Of a stretch of 64,000 nt of DNA, positions 1-8,932 are shown in pieces. The stretch spans positions 62,001-126,000 of the forward strand of contig NZ_RHFH01000011.1 in assembly GCF_004745075.1 (NCBI RefSeq). The letters run 5' to 3'. The stretch's first letter is position 1; each line of letters starts with the position of its first letter. A program made the translations under genes and the position numbers. The notes under the pieces are model-generated. The model saw nothing but the letters and a program-made list of their open reading frames with translations, was not told the DNA's origin and did not search any database. The DNA comes from Brevibacterium sp. S111. GTDB taxonomy: Bacteria; Actinomycetota; Actinomycetes; Actinomycetales; Brevibacteriaceae.

Positions 1-105
1 ATGGGACACGTCTTCGAAGGTGAGGGGTATGACACCCCGACCGACCAGCGCTACTGCATCAACTCGATCTCGCTCAAGCTCAACAACGCCGATGCCCATG
101 GCTGA
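1..105 (+). CDS. msrB: Peptide-methionine (R)-S-oxide reductase MsrB, C-terminal fragment (5' end outside window)
   Basis: Frame 1 is open from the window edge and ends with TGA at 103-105. Its 34 residues contain GHVFEGEGYDTPTDQRYCIN, the C-terminal signature of MsrB; the Cys in RYCINS is the catalytic residue that reduces methionine-R-sulfoxide in proteins. The ATG at position 1 is internal, since the family is about 130-150 aa and the upstream Zn-binding CxxC pairs lie outside the window. The stop overlaps the start of the next gene in ATGGCTGA, so the two are probably co-transcribed. Identification rests on this short but characteristic motif. Confidence 0.85.
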   Translation: MGHVFEGEGYDTPTDQRYCINSISLKLNNADAHG

Positions 106-688
106 GGCGGCAACGGAGTCACAGATCGCCGAGGCGGCTGAACCGGTCCGTGCCGCGGCGACAGAGCCTGTCACCACCGCGGCGGTCGAGCCGGTCATCA
201 GGACATTCGCCCAGCTGCAGGCCGAGGAGCTCTACGGGATCCTGCAGCTGAGGTCCCGTGCCTTCGTCGTCGAGCAGGAGTGCGTCTTCCTCGACCCCGA
301 CGGAGTGGACACTCTGCCCGAGACGCTGCACATCTTCTACCCGAGGCCGGCTTCGACGATGGCCGACACCCACGGTGCCGCCTTCGGACGTGACCTGGCT
401 CCATGGGCCTATGCTCGCCTGCTGCCGGCAGATGTCCCCGACGGGCCGGCCGCGCGGCCGGGAGCCCGCAGCATCAGTCGGGTTGTCACTCTCCCCGAGG
501 CACGTGGTCAGGGATGGAGCCGCAGACTGCTGGCAGACATCGTCGATGCTTGGGCGAAGTCGCCGCTGACGCTGAATGCGCAGTCGCATCTCGAGGGTCT
601 CTACGGTTCTTTCGGGTTCGCCCTCAACGGTCCGCGCTTCCTTGAGGACGGGATCGAACACACTCCGATGGAACGCCCCGCGGACTGA
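98..688 (+). CDS. GNAT family N-acetyltransferase (ElaA-like)
   Basis: This is a 196-residue protein whose first 40 residues are an Ala/Glu-rich leader. A GNAT core follows, starting around VIRTFAQLQAEELYGILQLR. The RSRAFVVEQECVF segment is typical of ElaA-type acetyltransferases, and the acetyl-CoA loop is the RVVTLPEARGQGWSRRLL region. The acceptor substrate is unknown. ATG at 98 is chosen because it overlaps the msrB stop; ATG at 92 is equally possible. Neither has a clear ribosome site, which suggests translational coupling to msrB. A role in oxidative stress is only guilt by association. Confidence 0.8.
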   Translation: MAEAATESQIAEAAEPVRAAATEPVTTAAVEPVIRTFAQLQAEELYGILQLRSRAFVVEQECVFLDPDGVDTLPETLHIFYPRPASTMADTHGAAFGRDLAPWAYARLLPADVPDGPAARPGARSISRVVTLPEARGQGWSRRLLADIVDAWAKSPLTLNAQSHLEGLYGSFGFALNGPRFLEDGIEHTPMERPAD

Positions 689-690
689 AC

Positions 691-1167
691 TCAGCCGGCG
701 TCATCCTCGGCGGCGTCGACGGAGGCGATGATCTTCTGCATCACCGCGTGAAGATCACGCACTCCGTCGACGTCCATGCCGAGCTTGTCCATCATCTTTC
801 CGGGAATGGTCTGTGCCGTCTCCCGCAGTCGCAGCCCTGTGGGGGTGAGTGTGACCTCGACGATCCGCTCGTCATGTTCGCTGCGCATCTTCGCCACATA
901 GTCAAGCGCCTCGAGCCTCTTGACCAGGGGCGAGACGGTGGCCGGTTCGAGACGCAGCAGTCCGGCGATCTCACGCATCGTGAGCTTCTCGTGCTGCCAC
1001 AGCGCAAGCATGACGAGGTACTGCGGGTGCGTGAGGTGGATCGGTTCGAGCACTGACCGGTACGCGCCGATCACTCCGCGTGAAGCCACGGCCAGAGCGA
1101 AGCAGATCTGGCTCTCCAATGCCAGGGGATTGTCCATTCGTCCCTGAGCGTCATCGGACTCGAGCAT
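691..1167 (-). CDS. MarR family transcriptional regulator
   Basis: This is a 158-residue winged-helix protein. HLTHPQYLVMLALWQHEKLT leads into the DNA-binding part (MREIAGLLRLEPATVSPLVKRLEALDYV), followed by the wing region with RSEHDERIVEVTLTPTG. This is the usual MarR/OhrR/SlyA layout. The ATG at 1167 is chosen because GAAGGAGA precedes it by 5 nt; an upstream TTG at 1212 would start inside the palindrome. The protein has Cys at the end of the first helix (SQICFALAV) but I cannot say it is an OhrR-type peroxide sensor. A perfect 14-bp palindrome 45 bp upstream suggests autoregulation. The gene is divergent from the small gene at 1303. Confidence 0.85.
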   Translation of the reverse strand: MLESDDAQGRMDNPLALESQICFALAVASRGVIGAYRSVLEPIHLTHPQYLVMLALWQHEKLTMREIAGLLRLEPATVSPLVKRLEALDYVAKMRSEHDERIVEVTLTPTGLRLRETAQTIPGKMMDKLGMDVDGVRDLHAVMQKIIASVDAAEDDAG

Positions 1168-1211
1168 CGTCTCTCCTTCGGCCGTCCGTTCGACCGTCCG
1201 CGCGGCCTTCA

Positions 1212-1225
1212 ATTAGTGCACTAAT
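1212..1225. promoter_or_regulatory. Perfect 14-bp palindrome, probable MarR operator
   Basis: ATTAGTGCACTAAT is its own reverse complement. It lies in the intergenic region between the MarR gene and the divergent small gene, the standard place for a MarR-family autoregulatory operator. AT-rich half sites stand out from the GC-rich surroundings. Binding by the adjacent regulator is inferred. Confidence 0.6.
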
Positions 1226-1290
1226 GATTAGGGTACACTGGATGCACAGTCGAAATTGTTCAGCAGCCCGCCGCAGCGGTGACTCGTCGA

Positions 1291-1296
1291 TAGGAT
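1291..1296 (+). promoter_or_regulatory. Putative -10 element of a leaderless transcript
   Basis: TAGGAT fits the TANNNT consensus and ends 6 nt before the ATG at 1303, which has no Shine-Dalgarno. This spacing puts transcription start at or near the start codon. Confidence 0.4.
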
Positions 1297-1302
1297 TCTC
1301 TT

Positions 1303-1557
1303 ATGCCGTCCGCCTCGCAGGCTTCTCCCGACGATTCCGACAGACACCCGCGCAGTCACCGCACATCGCAGCGCGGAGTCGGCTGGCTCAACAACTTCTT
1401 CCGCAAGATCGTCGGTCCCGCACAGGTCGACAACACGCGTCCCGGTGGGTATTTCGAGGATGAGACCCTGCGCCACAAGCAGCTCGAGGACATGGGCCTG
1501 GAGATGCGCACCGACGCCAGCGGCCATTCCTACGTAGTGAAGAAGACCGCCGACTGA
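1303..1557 (+). CDS. Small conserved hypothetical protein (84 aa)
   Basis: The protein has a polar, Ser/Arg-rich N-terminal 25 residues, then VGWLNNFFRKIVGPAQ, a likely amphipathic segment, and a charged C-terminal half (GGYFEDETLRHKQLEDMGLE). No membrane segment or known domain is evident, and I do not recognise a function. It is convergent with hemQ, with a strong hairpin between them. It is preceded by a -10-like hexamer rather than a ribosome site. Confidence 0.6.
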   Translation: MPSASQASPDDSDRHPRSHRTSQRGVGWLNNFFRKIVGPAQVDNTRPGGYFEDETLRHKQLEDMGLEMRTDASGHSYVVKKTAD

Positions 1558-1587
1558 CCCGGCAGCCGTTGACCGCTGCGAACGTGC

Positions 1588-1615
1588 AAGGGCCGCCGCA
1601 TCTGCGGCGGCCCTT
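1588..1615. terminator. Hairpin terminator between convergent genes
   Basis: AAGGGCCGCCGCA and TGCGGCGGCCCTT form a perfect 13-bp stem with a 2-nt gap. It lies 30 nt past the stop of the small gene and about 80 nt past hemQ. There is no long T tract, so bidirectional use is inferred. Confidence 0.75.
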
Positions 1616-1696
1616 GAGCGTGTCATCTCCGGCCGAGGTCGGTGACTCCCCCGGTTCGGTCGGAAGTCGGCTGGGCCCACTCCCGACCGCGAGCGG

Positions 1697-2407
1697 TCAC
1701 CGCCAGTCGGAGATGATGTCGACGAGTTCCCGACGCGGTCCCGTGTAGAACGGGATCTCTTCGCGCACGTGCAGCCGAGCTTCGGTATTGCGCAGATCGC
1801 GCATGAGGTCGACGATGCGGTGCAGCTCGGGGGCTTCGAAGGCGAGCAGCCACTCGTAGTCGCCGAGGGCGAAGGACGCGATCGTGTTCGCCTTGACGTC
1901 CTTGTAAGAGGCGGCGGCCATGCCGTGGTCGCGCAGCATCTTCGACCGTTCGGCGGGATCGAGTACGTACCAGTCGTAGGACCTCACGAACGGGTAGACG
2001 CAGATGTAGTCGCCTGGGACCTCGTCGACGAGCAGCGCCGGCAGGTGGCCCTTGTTGAACTCGGCCGGACGGTGGATGCCCACGACCGACCAGATCGGTT
2101 CGAGGACTCCGCCGAGCAGGCTGCGACGGATCACCGAGTAGGCGGCCTGGACGAGTTCGATGGTGGGCGCGTGGTACCAGAACATGACATCGGCGTCGGC
2201 GCGCAGGGCGGAGACGTCGTAGATGCCGCGGACGACGAGTCCCTGCTCCTTCAGCGGCTCGAGTCCGGTCAGCAGCTCCTCGGCGAGTTCGCCGCGGTCG
2301 GCGTCACCGAGCTCACCGGCCGAAGCGTAGACGGAATAGGCGATGTACCTCGTCTCGCTGTTCGCTTCTTCGATCTGGGCATCGGTCGGCTGAGTGTGGT
2401 CGCTCAT
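1697..2407 (-). CDS. hemQ: Coproheme decarboxylase HemQ (chlorite dismutase family)
   Basis: The 236-residue length is right for the actinobacterial family. HemQ performs the last step of the coproporphyrin-dependent heme pathway, the H2O2-dependent decarboxylation of coproheme to heme b. Tyr138 in [12 protein letters not shown] matches the reactive tyrosine of actinobacterial HemQ, and His161 in RDHG is the likely proximal heme ligand. The start ATG has AGAAGGAG 6 nt upstream. It is the last gene of hemE-hemY-hemQ, 81 nt after hemY. Ferrochelatase is encoded 18 kb away rather than in this operon. Confidence 0.95.
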   Translation of the reverse strand: MSDHTQPTDAQIEEANSETRYIAYSVYASAGELGDADRGELAEELLTGLEPLKEQGLVVRGIYDVSALRADADVMFWYHAPTIELVQAAYSVIRRSLLGGVLEPIWSVVGIHRPAEFNKGHLPALLVDEVPGDYICVYPFVRSYDWYVLDPAERSKMLRDHGMAAASYKDVKANTIASFALGDYEWLLAFEAPELHRIVDLMRDLRNTEARLHVREEIPFYTGPRRELVDIISDWR

Positions 2408-2488
2408 TCCTGCTCCTTCTGTGATCTGTTCGTTCTGTATCGGTGGGTCAGTGTCAGTCGGTGAAGTTCAGTGGCGCGGATCCGTCGG

Positions 2489-3892
2489 TCACGGCCCGTC
2501 GGCCTGCCGGGTTCGCTGGCGCTGTGCGACCGCCTCGGCGCGGGCGATACAGGCGGGGATCCCCACTCCTCCGAATGCCGATCCGGCCAGGTCGAGGCCG
2601 TCCAGCTCGGCGATCTGCTCATCGAGGCCGGCGATGCGCGCGGCGTGGCCGGGCAGGTACTGGGGCAGCGCGGAGTTCCACCGCTGGGCTTCGGCGGCGA
2701 GGATCCGTGCACTCGAACGAGAGGTGATCGACTGCCAATCGGCGAAGGCCCGGTCGATGAGTTCCTCATCCGACGCCGTGGACCAGACCTCGGGTCCGTC
2801 TCCGAAGCGTCCGATGCTCATACGCACCAGCGCGGTGCCGCGTGGGATGTGTGCGGCCGTCCACGGCCATTTGTTCGACACGAACGTCGAGGCCTTGATG
2901 AAGGTGTCCTCGGTCGCCGGCACGAGGAATCCCGACCCTTCCAGCTCGGTTCCGTCGAGGTCGACCAAGGCCGCCACGAGCGCTGTCGAAGCGTAGGGAA
3001 TGCTCGCGAGAGTCGCTGAAGCGTCGGGAGCCGTTTCGGTGAGCAGCCCGGCACTGATGTGGGCCGGTGTGGCCAGGACCAATCCGTCGGATTCCACCTC
3101 GAACCCGTCGCCGGAGACCGTCCACGTGCCGGCCCCACGACGGATTCGCGTGACCCCGGCACCAAGCCTCACCGTCCCACCGTTGGTCTCAAACGCTTCG
3201 CGCAGGGCGGGGATGAGGCGGTTGATGCCGCCTTCGAAGCTCATGAACACCGGTTCCTGCTCAGTCCCGGACCTCGCGTTCGCCTCGCGGGCGGCGAGGA
3301 GTTCGGCGACGAGGTCGAGCACCGAGGTGCCCTCGACCGCGGCGGGCAGGAGCGCGGGCACCGTTTCGGCCAGAGACAGATCCCGGCAGCGGCCGGCGTG
3401 GACCCCGCCGAGGAGCGGATCGACGAGCGAGTCGACGACGGCATCGCCGAGGCGCGCGGACAGGAAGTCTCCCAAGGAGACATCGTCGGTGTCGATCGCG
3501 CCAGTGAGCGTTTCGGCCGCCAAACGGTCGGCCGCCTCGGCGCCGATGAGGGATTCGACTTCTGCGGCGTCGGCGGGCACCCCCATGATGGTGCGCTTCG
3601 GAATCGCATGCAGCTGCCCGCGGTTGAGCACCTGGGAGTTGTGGCGGGTGGAGGGGAAGACCGTGTCGAGGCCGAGTTCGCGGGCCAGGCCTTTGGTCTC
3701 GGGTCGGCGGTTGAGGCTCGCTTCGGCACCGGAGTCGATGCCGATGGGCACAGCACCGCCGAGGGTGGTCGGCCTGAGGCACCCGCCGAGGCGATCGGCC
3801 GCCTCGAGCAGCGTGACTGCGTGGTCGGCGGAGAGGCGGTAGGCGGTGACGAGCCCGGAGACGCCTCCCCCGACGACGGTGATGTGCTTCAT
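2489..3892 (-). CDS. hemY: Coproporphyrinogen III oxidase HemY/CgoX
   Basis: This 467-residue FAD-dependent oxidase oxidises coproporphyrinogen III to coproporphyrin III in Gram-positive bacteria. The N-terminus ITVVGGGVSGLVTAYRLS is the dinucleotide-binding GxGxxG fold, followed by LLEAADRLGG. The C-terminal GSAFGGVGIPACIARAEAVA is the second conserved FAD-binding stretch of the protoporphyrinogen oxidase family. The start is 4 nt after the hemE stop with no clear ribosome site, so translation is probably coupled. In this pathway order, the product goes to HemH for iron insertion and then to HemQ. Confidence 0.93.
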   Translation of the reverse strand: MKHITVVGGGVSGLVTAYRLSADHAVTLLEAADRLGGCLRPTTLGGAVPIGIDSGAEASLNRRPETKGLARELGLDTVFPSTRHNSQVLNRGQLHAIPKRTIMGVPADAAEVESLIGAEAADRLAAETLTGAIDTDDVSLGDFLSARLGDAVVDSLVDPLLGGVHAGRCRDLSLAETVPALLPAAVEGTSVLDLVAELLAAREANARSGTEQEPVFMSFEGGINRLIPALREAFETNGGTVRLGAGVTRIRRGAGTWTVSGDGFEVESDGLVLATPAHISAGLLTETAPDASATLASIPYASTALVAALVDLDGTELEGSGFLVPATEDTFIKASTFVSNKWPWTAAHIPRGTALVRMSIGRFGDGPEVWSTASDEELIDRAFADWQSITSRSSARILAAEAQRWNSALPQYLPGHAARIAGLDEQIAELDGLDLAGSAFGGVGIPACIARAEAVAQRQRTRQADGP

Positions 3893-3896
3893 CGGA

Positions 3897-4943
3897 TCAG
3901 CTGCGGCGACCGAGGATCTCTGCCGAGACTCGGTGCACGAGGTCGACGATGCGACCGGGCACCTCGGGGTCGGTGTCCGGCAGCACTCCGTGGCCGAGGT
4001 TGAAGACGAATCCGCCGTCGAGTTCCAGCCCCTTCTTCACGATGGCCTCGACTCGCGGAGCCAGTGCTTCCCACGGGGCGAAGAGGAGTGCGGGGTCGAG
4101 GTTGCCCTGCAGCGCCCGTCCGGACGGGACTCGGGTGGCGGCATCGGCGAGGTCGACGCGGAAGTCGACGCCGACGGCCGTCGATCCGGCCCGCGACATC
4201 GAACTCAGCAGCTCGCCGGTCTGGACGCCGAAGTGGATGCTGGGAACCTCGTGAGCCGCCAGTGCTGAGAACACCGAGGTGGAATGCTCGAGGACGTGGT
4301 CTTCGTAGTCTGCACGGCTGAGATAGCCGGCCCAGGAGTCGAAGAGCTGGAAGGCCTTCGCACCCGCCTGCAGCTGGACGTCGATGAAAGTGGTGGAGAT
4401 GCGGGCGAGCTTCGCCAGCAGTGCGGAGAAGGATTCGGGGTCGGAGGCCATGAGCGACTTCGTCTTCTCATGGTTCTTGCTCGGGCCGCCTTCGATGAGG
4501 TAGCTGGCGAGCGTGAATGGGGCTCCGGCGAAGCCGATGAGCGGGGTCGCCTCGCCGAGTTCGGCAGTCACCCGCTGGATCGATCCGGTGATGTCGGGAA
4601 TGTCGGCGACATCGAGTTCGGGCAGGGCGTCGATGTCGGCGCGGCTGCGCACCGGGTGCGCGATGACCGGTCCGACGCCGGGGACGATTTCGACGTCGAC
4701 GCCTGCGGCCTGCAGGGGGACGACGATATCGGAGAAGAAGATGGCCGCATCGACACCGTGGCGGCGCACGGGCTGGAGGGTGATCTCGGAGACGAGTTCG
4801 GGGTCGCGGCAGGCATCGAGCATCTTCGTGCCTTCGCGCAGCTTCCGATACTCGGGCAGAGAGCGGCCGGCCTGCCGCATGAACCAGACGGGAGTGTGCG
4901 GCACCGGCTCCGAACGCAGGGCGGCCAACAGGGGTGATGTCAT
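3897..4943 (-). CDS. hemE: Uroporphyrinogen decarboxylase
   Basis: HemE converts uroporphyrinogen III to coproporphyrinogen III. Signature 1 is TPVWFMRQAGRSLPEYRKLR near the N-terminus, and signature 2 is GFAGAPFTLASYLIEGG. With ATG at 4943 the protein is 348 aa, the normal size. The frame stays open upstream to 5132, but that Arg-rich extension is not family-like and runs under the divergent promoter. A GGG-rich stretch precedes the ATG. It is the first gene of the heme operon and divergent from the DUF3000 gene, sharing about 160 bp of promoter DNA. Confidence 0.95.
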   Translation of the reverse strand: MTSPLLAALRSEPVPHTPVWFMRQAGRSLPEYRKLREGTKMLDACRDPELVSEITLQPVRRHGVDAAIFFSDIVVPLQAAGVDVEIVPGVGPVIAHPVRSRADIDALPELDVADIPDITGSIQRVTAELGEATPLIGFAGAPFTLASYLIEGGPSKNHEKTKSLMASDPESFSALLAKLARISTTFIDVQLQAGAKAFQLFDSWAGYLSRADYEDHVLEHSTSVFSALAAHEVPSIHFGVQTGELLSSMSRAGSTAVGVDFRVDLADAATRVPSGRALQGNLDPALLFAPWEALAPRVEAIVKKGLELDGGFVFNLGHGVLPDTDPEVPGRIVDLVHRVSAEILGRRS

Positions 4944-5090
4944 GACCCCATCTTCCCATTCTTCGCCAGACGATGACCAACTGCGTTCCGGTTTCAAGAC
5001 ACCGCGTCTTAACCGTCGTCGCGGTTCGCGCGAGCCGAATCTCCGGGGGTCGCCTCGGCGTGGGCGATTCCCCCGCCCGGTGTGCTGATC

Positions 5091-5096
5091 TATCGT
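5091..5096 (+). promoter_or_regulatory. Putative -10 element of a leaderless DUF3000 transcript
   Basis: TATCGT (TANNNT) is followed by 7 nt and then the GTG at 5104. No ribosome site precedes either candidate GTG. No convincing -35 was seen. Confidence 0.4.
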
Positions 5097-5103
5097 GTCA
5101 AGT

Positions 5104-5718
5104 GTGGTCAACACCTCACCTCTCAATCGCATTCCGGCGGAGTTCTCGGCCGTGACTTCGGTGCTGCGTCAGGCACGCAGCACGAACAATGTGTCGATCT
5201 CCGAGATTCCGGCGCCGGCACGTCTGGCGCCCTACTCCTATGCGCTCGGTGCCGAAGTCAGCGCCGACGAGACCTTCCTGCGGGCCAGCGGCGAGACCAT
5301 CGACGAACTCGCCACCGGCCGCATCGTCGTCCTCTTCGACCCGGCCGCACCCGAGGAATGGGAGGGCCGCTTCCGGGTGGTCTCCTATATTCGGGCAGAG
5401 CTCGAACACGAACTCGGCAATGAGACGATGCTCGGTCACGTGGCGTGGAGTTGGCTCGAGGACGCCCTGGAAGCCAACGACTGCCAGGTGCTCGCCGCCG
5501 GCGGGACGACGACCCGGGTGCTGTCGGAGAGCTTCGGCACCTTGGCCGATCGTCCGGCCACGATAGACTTGGAGCTGCGCGCTTCGTGGACACCCGTGAT
5601 TGACGAGCCGGATCTGATCGGCAATCACTTCGAAGCCTGGATCGATCTGCTCAGCACAGTCGCCGGACTGCCACCACTTCCTGAAGGAGTCACTGCCCTG
5701 CCCGGGCGCCGTCGATGA
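5104..5718 (+). CDS. DUF3000 family protein
   Basis: This protein of about 204 aa belongs to the actinobacterial DUF3000 family, whose function is unknown. Recognisable parts are PAEFSAVTSVLRQARS near the N-terminus, a central strand-rich region with GRIVVLFDPAAPEEWEGRFR, and the HVAWSWLEDAL motif. It has no membrane segments or catalytic motif. GTG at 5104 is preferred because of the -10-like hexamer 7 nt upstream; GTG at 5095 would add three residues. Its stop overlaps the RNase D-like gene in ATGA, so the two are translationally coupled, as in other actinobacteria. A link to RNA metabolism is only contextual. Confidence 0.85.
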   Translation: MVNTSPLNRIPAEFSAVTSVLRQARSTNNVSISEIPAPARLAPYSYALGAEVSADETFLRASGETIDELATGRIVVLFDPAAPEEWEGRFRVVSYIRAELEHELGNETMLGHVAWSWLEDALEANDCQVLAAGGTTTRVLSESFGTLADRPATIDLELRASWTPVIDEPDLIGNHFEAWIDLLSTVAGLPPLPEGVTALPGRRR

Positions 5719-6887
5719 CATCTGAACTACCGCTTTTGGAAACACCCGCGAACGGCGTCCCCGACGTTGTCGACACCCCGGACGGACTCTCCTCCTCGGT
5801 CGCCAGCCTGGCTGCCGCCGATGGACCGATCGCCATCGATGCCGAACGGGCCTCGGGCATCAGATATGGGCAGCGGGCGTTCCTCATCCAGCTGCGTCGC
5901 GAGGGTGCGGGCACGTTCCTCCTCGATTCCGAGACCCTCGGAGACCTCAGCGACCTCAATCCCGCGTTCGGCTCCGACGAGTGGGTCATCCATTCGGTGA
6001 CTCAGGATCTGCCGTGCCTGCAGGAGCGCGGCATGCGCCCGGCGGCGCTGTTCGACACCGAACTGGCCGCACGGCTCCTCGGCTGGGAGAAATTCGGTCT
6101 GGCAGCGGTCGCCGAACGCACTCTGGGTGTGCGTCTGGCCAAAGAGCATTCGGCCGCCGACTGGTCCACCCGGCCCCTGCCGAAGGCGTGGCTGAATTAT
6201 GCCGCCCTCGACGTCGAAGTGCTCCTGCCGATCCGTGACATCCTCCATCAGTCGCTGCTCGAGGTCGATCGCTGGGAGTACGCGCGCCAGGAGTTCACGC
6301 ACCTGCTCGACTTCGAACCGAAGCATTTCGACGAACCGTGGCGGCGCACGCACGGCCTGTCGAAACTGCGTTCACGCCGCGATATCGCCCGGGTCCGCGA
6401 ACTCTGGCGGGCGCGCGACGCCATGGCCTTCGAATCCGATATCGCCCCGAGCAAGGTGCTGCGCGACCGTGACCTCGTCGCTCTCGCCCAATCCGGAGTG
6501 AAGTCCAGCGATGACATCATGACGAAGTGGCGCCGACTCTCCCGCGCCGAGGCGGCCCGCCTCTTCCGCGCCTACCGCAAGGCCTCCCGCCTCACCGCCG
6601 AAGAGCTCCCGCCGAAGCAGGAGGGCGGACGGCAGCGACGCAGCCCGTTCAGCCATACCGATCTCAAGGACCGTATCGCGGCACTGAAGGCGGCGATGGC
6701 CGAGCTGTCGAAGCAGCTGACGATCCCCCACGATGTGCTGCTCCAGCCGGCCCTGGTGAAGTCCCTGGCCGCTCAGCCCGTCGTCGATGTCGCGGACTTC
6801 CTCGCCGAGGCGGGCGCGCGCCCCTGGCAGATCGAGCTGAGCACTCCGGTGCTCTCGACGACCCTGGCCGGCCTCCCCCGACCCTGA
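5715..6887 (+). CDS. RNase D-like 3'-5' exonuclease with HRDC domain
   Basis: The protein is 390 aa. The DEDD-type exonuclease domain occupies about residues 25-200: Exo I is IDAERASG (DxE), Exo II is HSVTQDLPCL, and Exo III is NYAALDVEVLL. An HRDC-type helical region follows around SKLRSRRDIARVRELWRARD. It probably trims or processes RNA 3' ends in the cytoplasm. The ATGA overlap with DUF3000 suggests a two-gene operon. It is convergent with dxs; the 104-bp gap holds only short degenerate repeats and no strong hairpin. Confidence 0.88.
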   Translation: MTSELPLLETPANGVPDVVDTPDGLSSSVASLAAADGPIAIDAERASGIRYGQRAFLIQLRREGAGTFLLDSETLGDLSDLNPAFGSDEWVIHSVTQDLPCLQERGMRPAALFDTELAARLLGWEKFGLAAVAERTLGVRLAKEHSAADWSTRPLPKAWLNYAALDVEVLLPIRDILHQSLLEVDRWEYARQEFTHLLDFEPKHFDEPWRRTHGLSKLRSRRDIARVRELWRARDAMAFESDIAPSKVLRDRDLVALAQSGVKSSDDIMTKWRRLSRAEAARLFRAYRKASRLTAEELPPKQEGGRQRRSPFSHTDLKDRIAALKAAMAELSKQLTIPHDVLLQPALVKSLAAQPVVDVADFLAEAGARPWQIELSTPVLSTTLAGLPRP

Positions 6888-6991
6888 GGGCGACCTCGTC
6901 TGCTCCTCTGGGAGCAACTGCGATCGCTTCCCTGAGGACGACTGCGACCGCTGCCCTCCGATCGACCGTGTCCGCTGCCTGAGCGGAATCG

Positions 6992-8932
6992 TCACACCGC
7001 GCGGCGGGAACTCTGATCAGCACGGTCGGCTACCTCGGCGGGCAGGGCACCGACGATGTCGGAGACGATCGTGTCAGCGTCGAGTCCCACATGTGCGAGG
7101 ATCTCTTCGCGCGTTCCCTGCGGCAGAAATTCGTCGGGCACCCCGAGTTCGAGGACCCCGATCCGCGAGTCCGCCTCGCGCAGGTCGGATCTGATCTGCG
7201 AGCCGATGCCGCCGATCTTCACCCCGTCTTCGATCACGGCGACGAGGCTGTGCTGTGCGGCGAGGTCGATGACGGAATCGGGCACGGGCAGCACCCAACG
7301 GGGGTCGACGATCGTGGCGGTGATGCCTCGATCGGCCAGCTTCTCGGCGACGTCCTCAGCCAGCAGGGCGAAGGGACCGACGGAGACGATGAGGACATCC
7401 GGTTCGGAACCGGCGGGCGTGTCACGGAGGACATCGACACCATCGCCGAGCCGCCTCAGCGCGGGGATGTCGGCTCCGACGCCGCCGCGCGGGAAGCGCA
7501 GGACCGTCGGCCCGTCGGTGACGGCGACCGCTTCGCTCAGCTCTTCGACCAGTCGAGCGGCGTCCCGAGGTGCGGCGAGTCGGAGGCCGGGAACGATGCG
7601 CAGCATGGCGATGTCCCAGATGCCGTGGTGACTGGCCCCGTCGGGACCGGTGATGCCGGCGCGGTCGAGGACGAAGGTGACGCCCTGGCGGTGGAGGGCC
7701 ACGTCCATGAGCATCTGGTCGAAGGCACGGGTGAGGAATGTCGAGTAGATGCATACGACCGGGTGGAGCCCGCCGTAGGACAGTCCCGCCGCCGAGGCGA
7801 CCGCATGCTGTTCGGCGATGCCGACGTCGAAGACCCTGTCAGGGAATTCCTCGGCGAATTTCGCCAGTCCCACCGGGGTGAGCATGGCCGCGGTGACGGC
7901 GACGATATCGTCACGCTCCTCGGCGAGTTCGCAGATCTGGGTGCCGAACACCGAGGTCCACGACGTCGACTTCGACGGTGTCGCCTTGCCCGTGACCGGG
8001 TCGATGATGCCGACGGAGTGGAATTGGTCCGTGTCGTCGTTGACCGCCGGGTCGTAGCCGTGCCCCTTCTGCGTGATCATGTGGACGATGACGGGGCCGC
8101 CGTCGTACTGTTTGGCCAGCTGCAGGGCCTTTTCGACCGAGGACAGATCGTGGCCGTCGACAGGGCCCAGATACTTGATGCCGAGTTCGTCGAACATTCC
8201 CGTCTGCGGCGGGCTGACCATGTCTTTGAGTCCGCGTTTGACACCGTGGATCGCACTGTAGGCCGCGCGGCCGGGCGCACCGGACTGACGCAGCGTCTCT
8301 TTGCCCCAGCTCAGCAGCTTCTCGTAGCCGGAGGTCGTGCGCAGCTCGTCGAGGTGGGCGGCGAATCCGCCGACGGTCGGGGCGTAGGAGCGGCCGTTGT
8401 CGTTGACGATGATGACCAGCCGCCTCGGCGGGGTCGACGTGTCGGCGGCGATCGTGTTGAGCGCTTCCCAGGCCATGCCTCCGGTCAGCGCCCCGTCGCC
8501 GATGACGGCGACGACGTGGCGGTCCCTCTCACCGGTGAGTTGACGGGCTTTTGCGATGCCGTCGGCCCAGGACAGGGAGGTCGAGGCGTGGGAGTTTTCG
8601 ACGACGTCGTGGTCGCTCTCTGCCCGGCTCGGGTAGCCGGAGAGTCCGTCACGCTGGCGAAGGGTGGAGAATTCCTCGCAGCGGCCGGTGAGCAGTTTGT
8701 GCACATAGGTCTGGTGGCCGACGTCGAAGATGATGGTGTCCCGTGGGGAGTCGAAGACTCGGTGGATGCCCATGGTGAGTTCGACGACGCCGAGGTTGGG
8801 GCCCAGATGTCCGCCGGTGCCGGCCACCGTGGTCACGAGGTAGTCACGGATCTCTTTGGTCAGCACCTCGCACTCGCCGGCGTCGAGCCGGGCCAGATCG
8901 CTCGGCGAGTGGATCGTTTCGAGGAAGGTCAT
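6992..8932 (-). CDS. dxs: 1-deoxy-D-xylulose-5-phosphate synthase
   Basis: Dxs condenses pyruvate and glyceraldehyde 3-phosphate, the first step of the MEP isoprenoid pathway. The TPP-binding motif is GDGALTGGMAWEALN, and the transketolase-type catalytic region has DVGIAEQHAVASAAG with its Glu, then DRAGITGPDGASHHG. The C-terminal transketolase domain ends near LPQGTREEILAHVGLD. ATG at 8932 gives 646 aa, starting TFLETIHSPSDLARL as in the family, with GAAGTGAG just upstream. The open frame further upstream to 9064 is not family-like. It is monocistronic in this window, with its promoter in the gap after acnA. Confidence 0.96.
   Translation of the reverse strand: MTFLETIHSPSDLARLDAGECEVLTKEIRDYLVTTVAGTGGHLGPNLGVVELTMGIHRVFDSPRDTIIFDVGHQTYVHKLLTGRCEEFSTLRQRDGLSGYPSRAESDHDVVENSHASTSLSWADGIAKARQLTGERDRHVVAVIGDGALTGGMAWEALNTIAADTSTPPRRLVIIVNDNGRSYAPTVGGFAAHLDELRTTSGYEKLLSWGKETLRQSGAPGRAAYSAIHGVKRGLKDMVSPPQTGMFDELGIKYLGPVDGHDLSSVEKALQLAKQYDGGPVIVHMITQKGHGYDPAVNDDTDQFHSVGIIDPVTGKATPSKSTSWTSVFGTQICELAEERDDIVAVTAAMLTPVGLAKFAEEFPDRVFDVGIAEQHAVASAAGLSYGGLHPVVCIYSTFLTRAFDQMLMDVALHRQGVTFVLDRAGITGPDGASHHGIWDIAMLRIVPGLRLAAPRDAARLVEELSEAVAVTDGPTVLRFPRGGVGADIPALRRLGDGVDVLRDTPAGSEPDVLIVSVGPFALLAEDVAEKLADRGITATIVDPRWVLPVPDSVIDLAAQHSLVAVIEDGVKIGGIGSQIRSDLREADSRIGVLELGVPDEFLPQGTREEILAHVGLDADTIVSDIVGALPAEVADRADQSSRRAV

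Noticed and set aside
4944..5132. N-terminal extension of hemE
   Set aside because: The extra 63 residues are Arg-rich, unlike the family, and overlap the divergent DUF3000 promoter and start.
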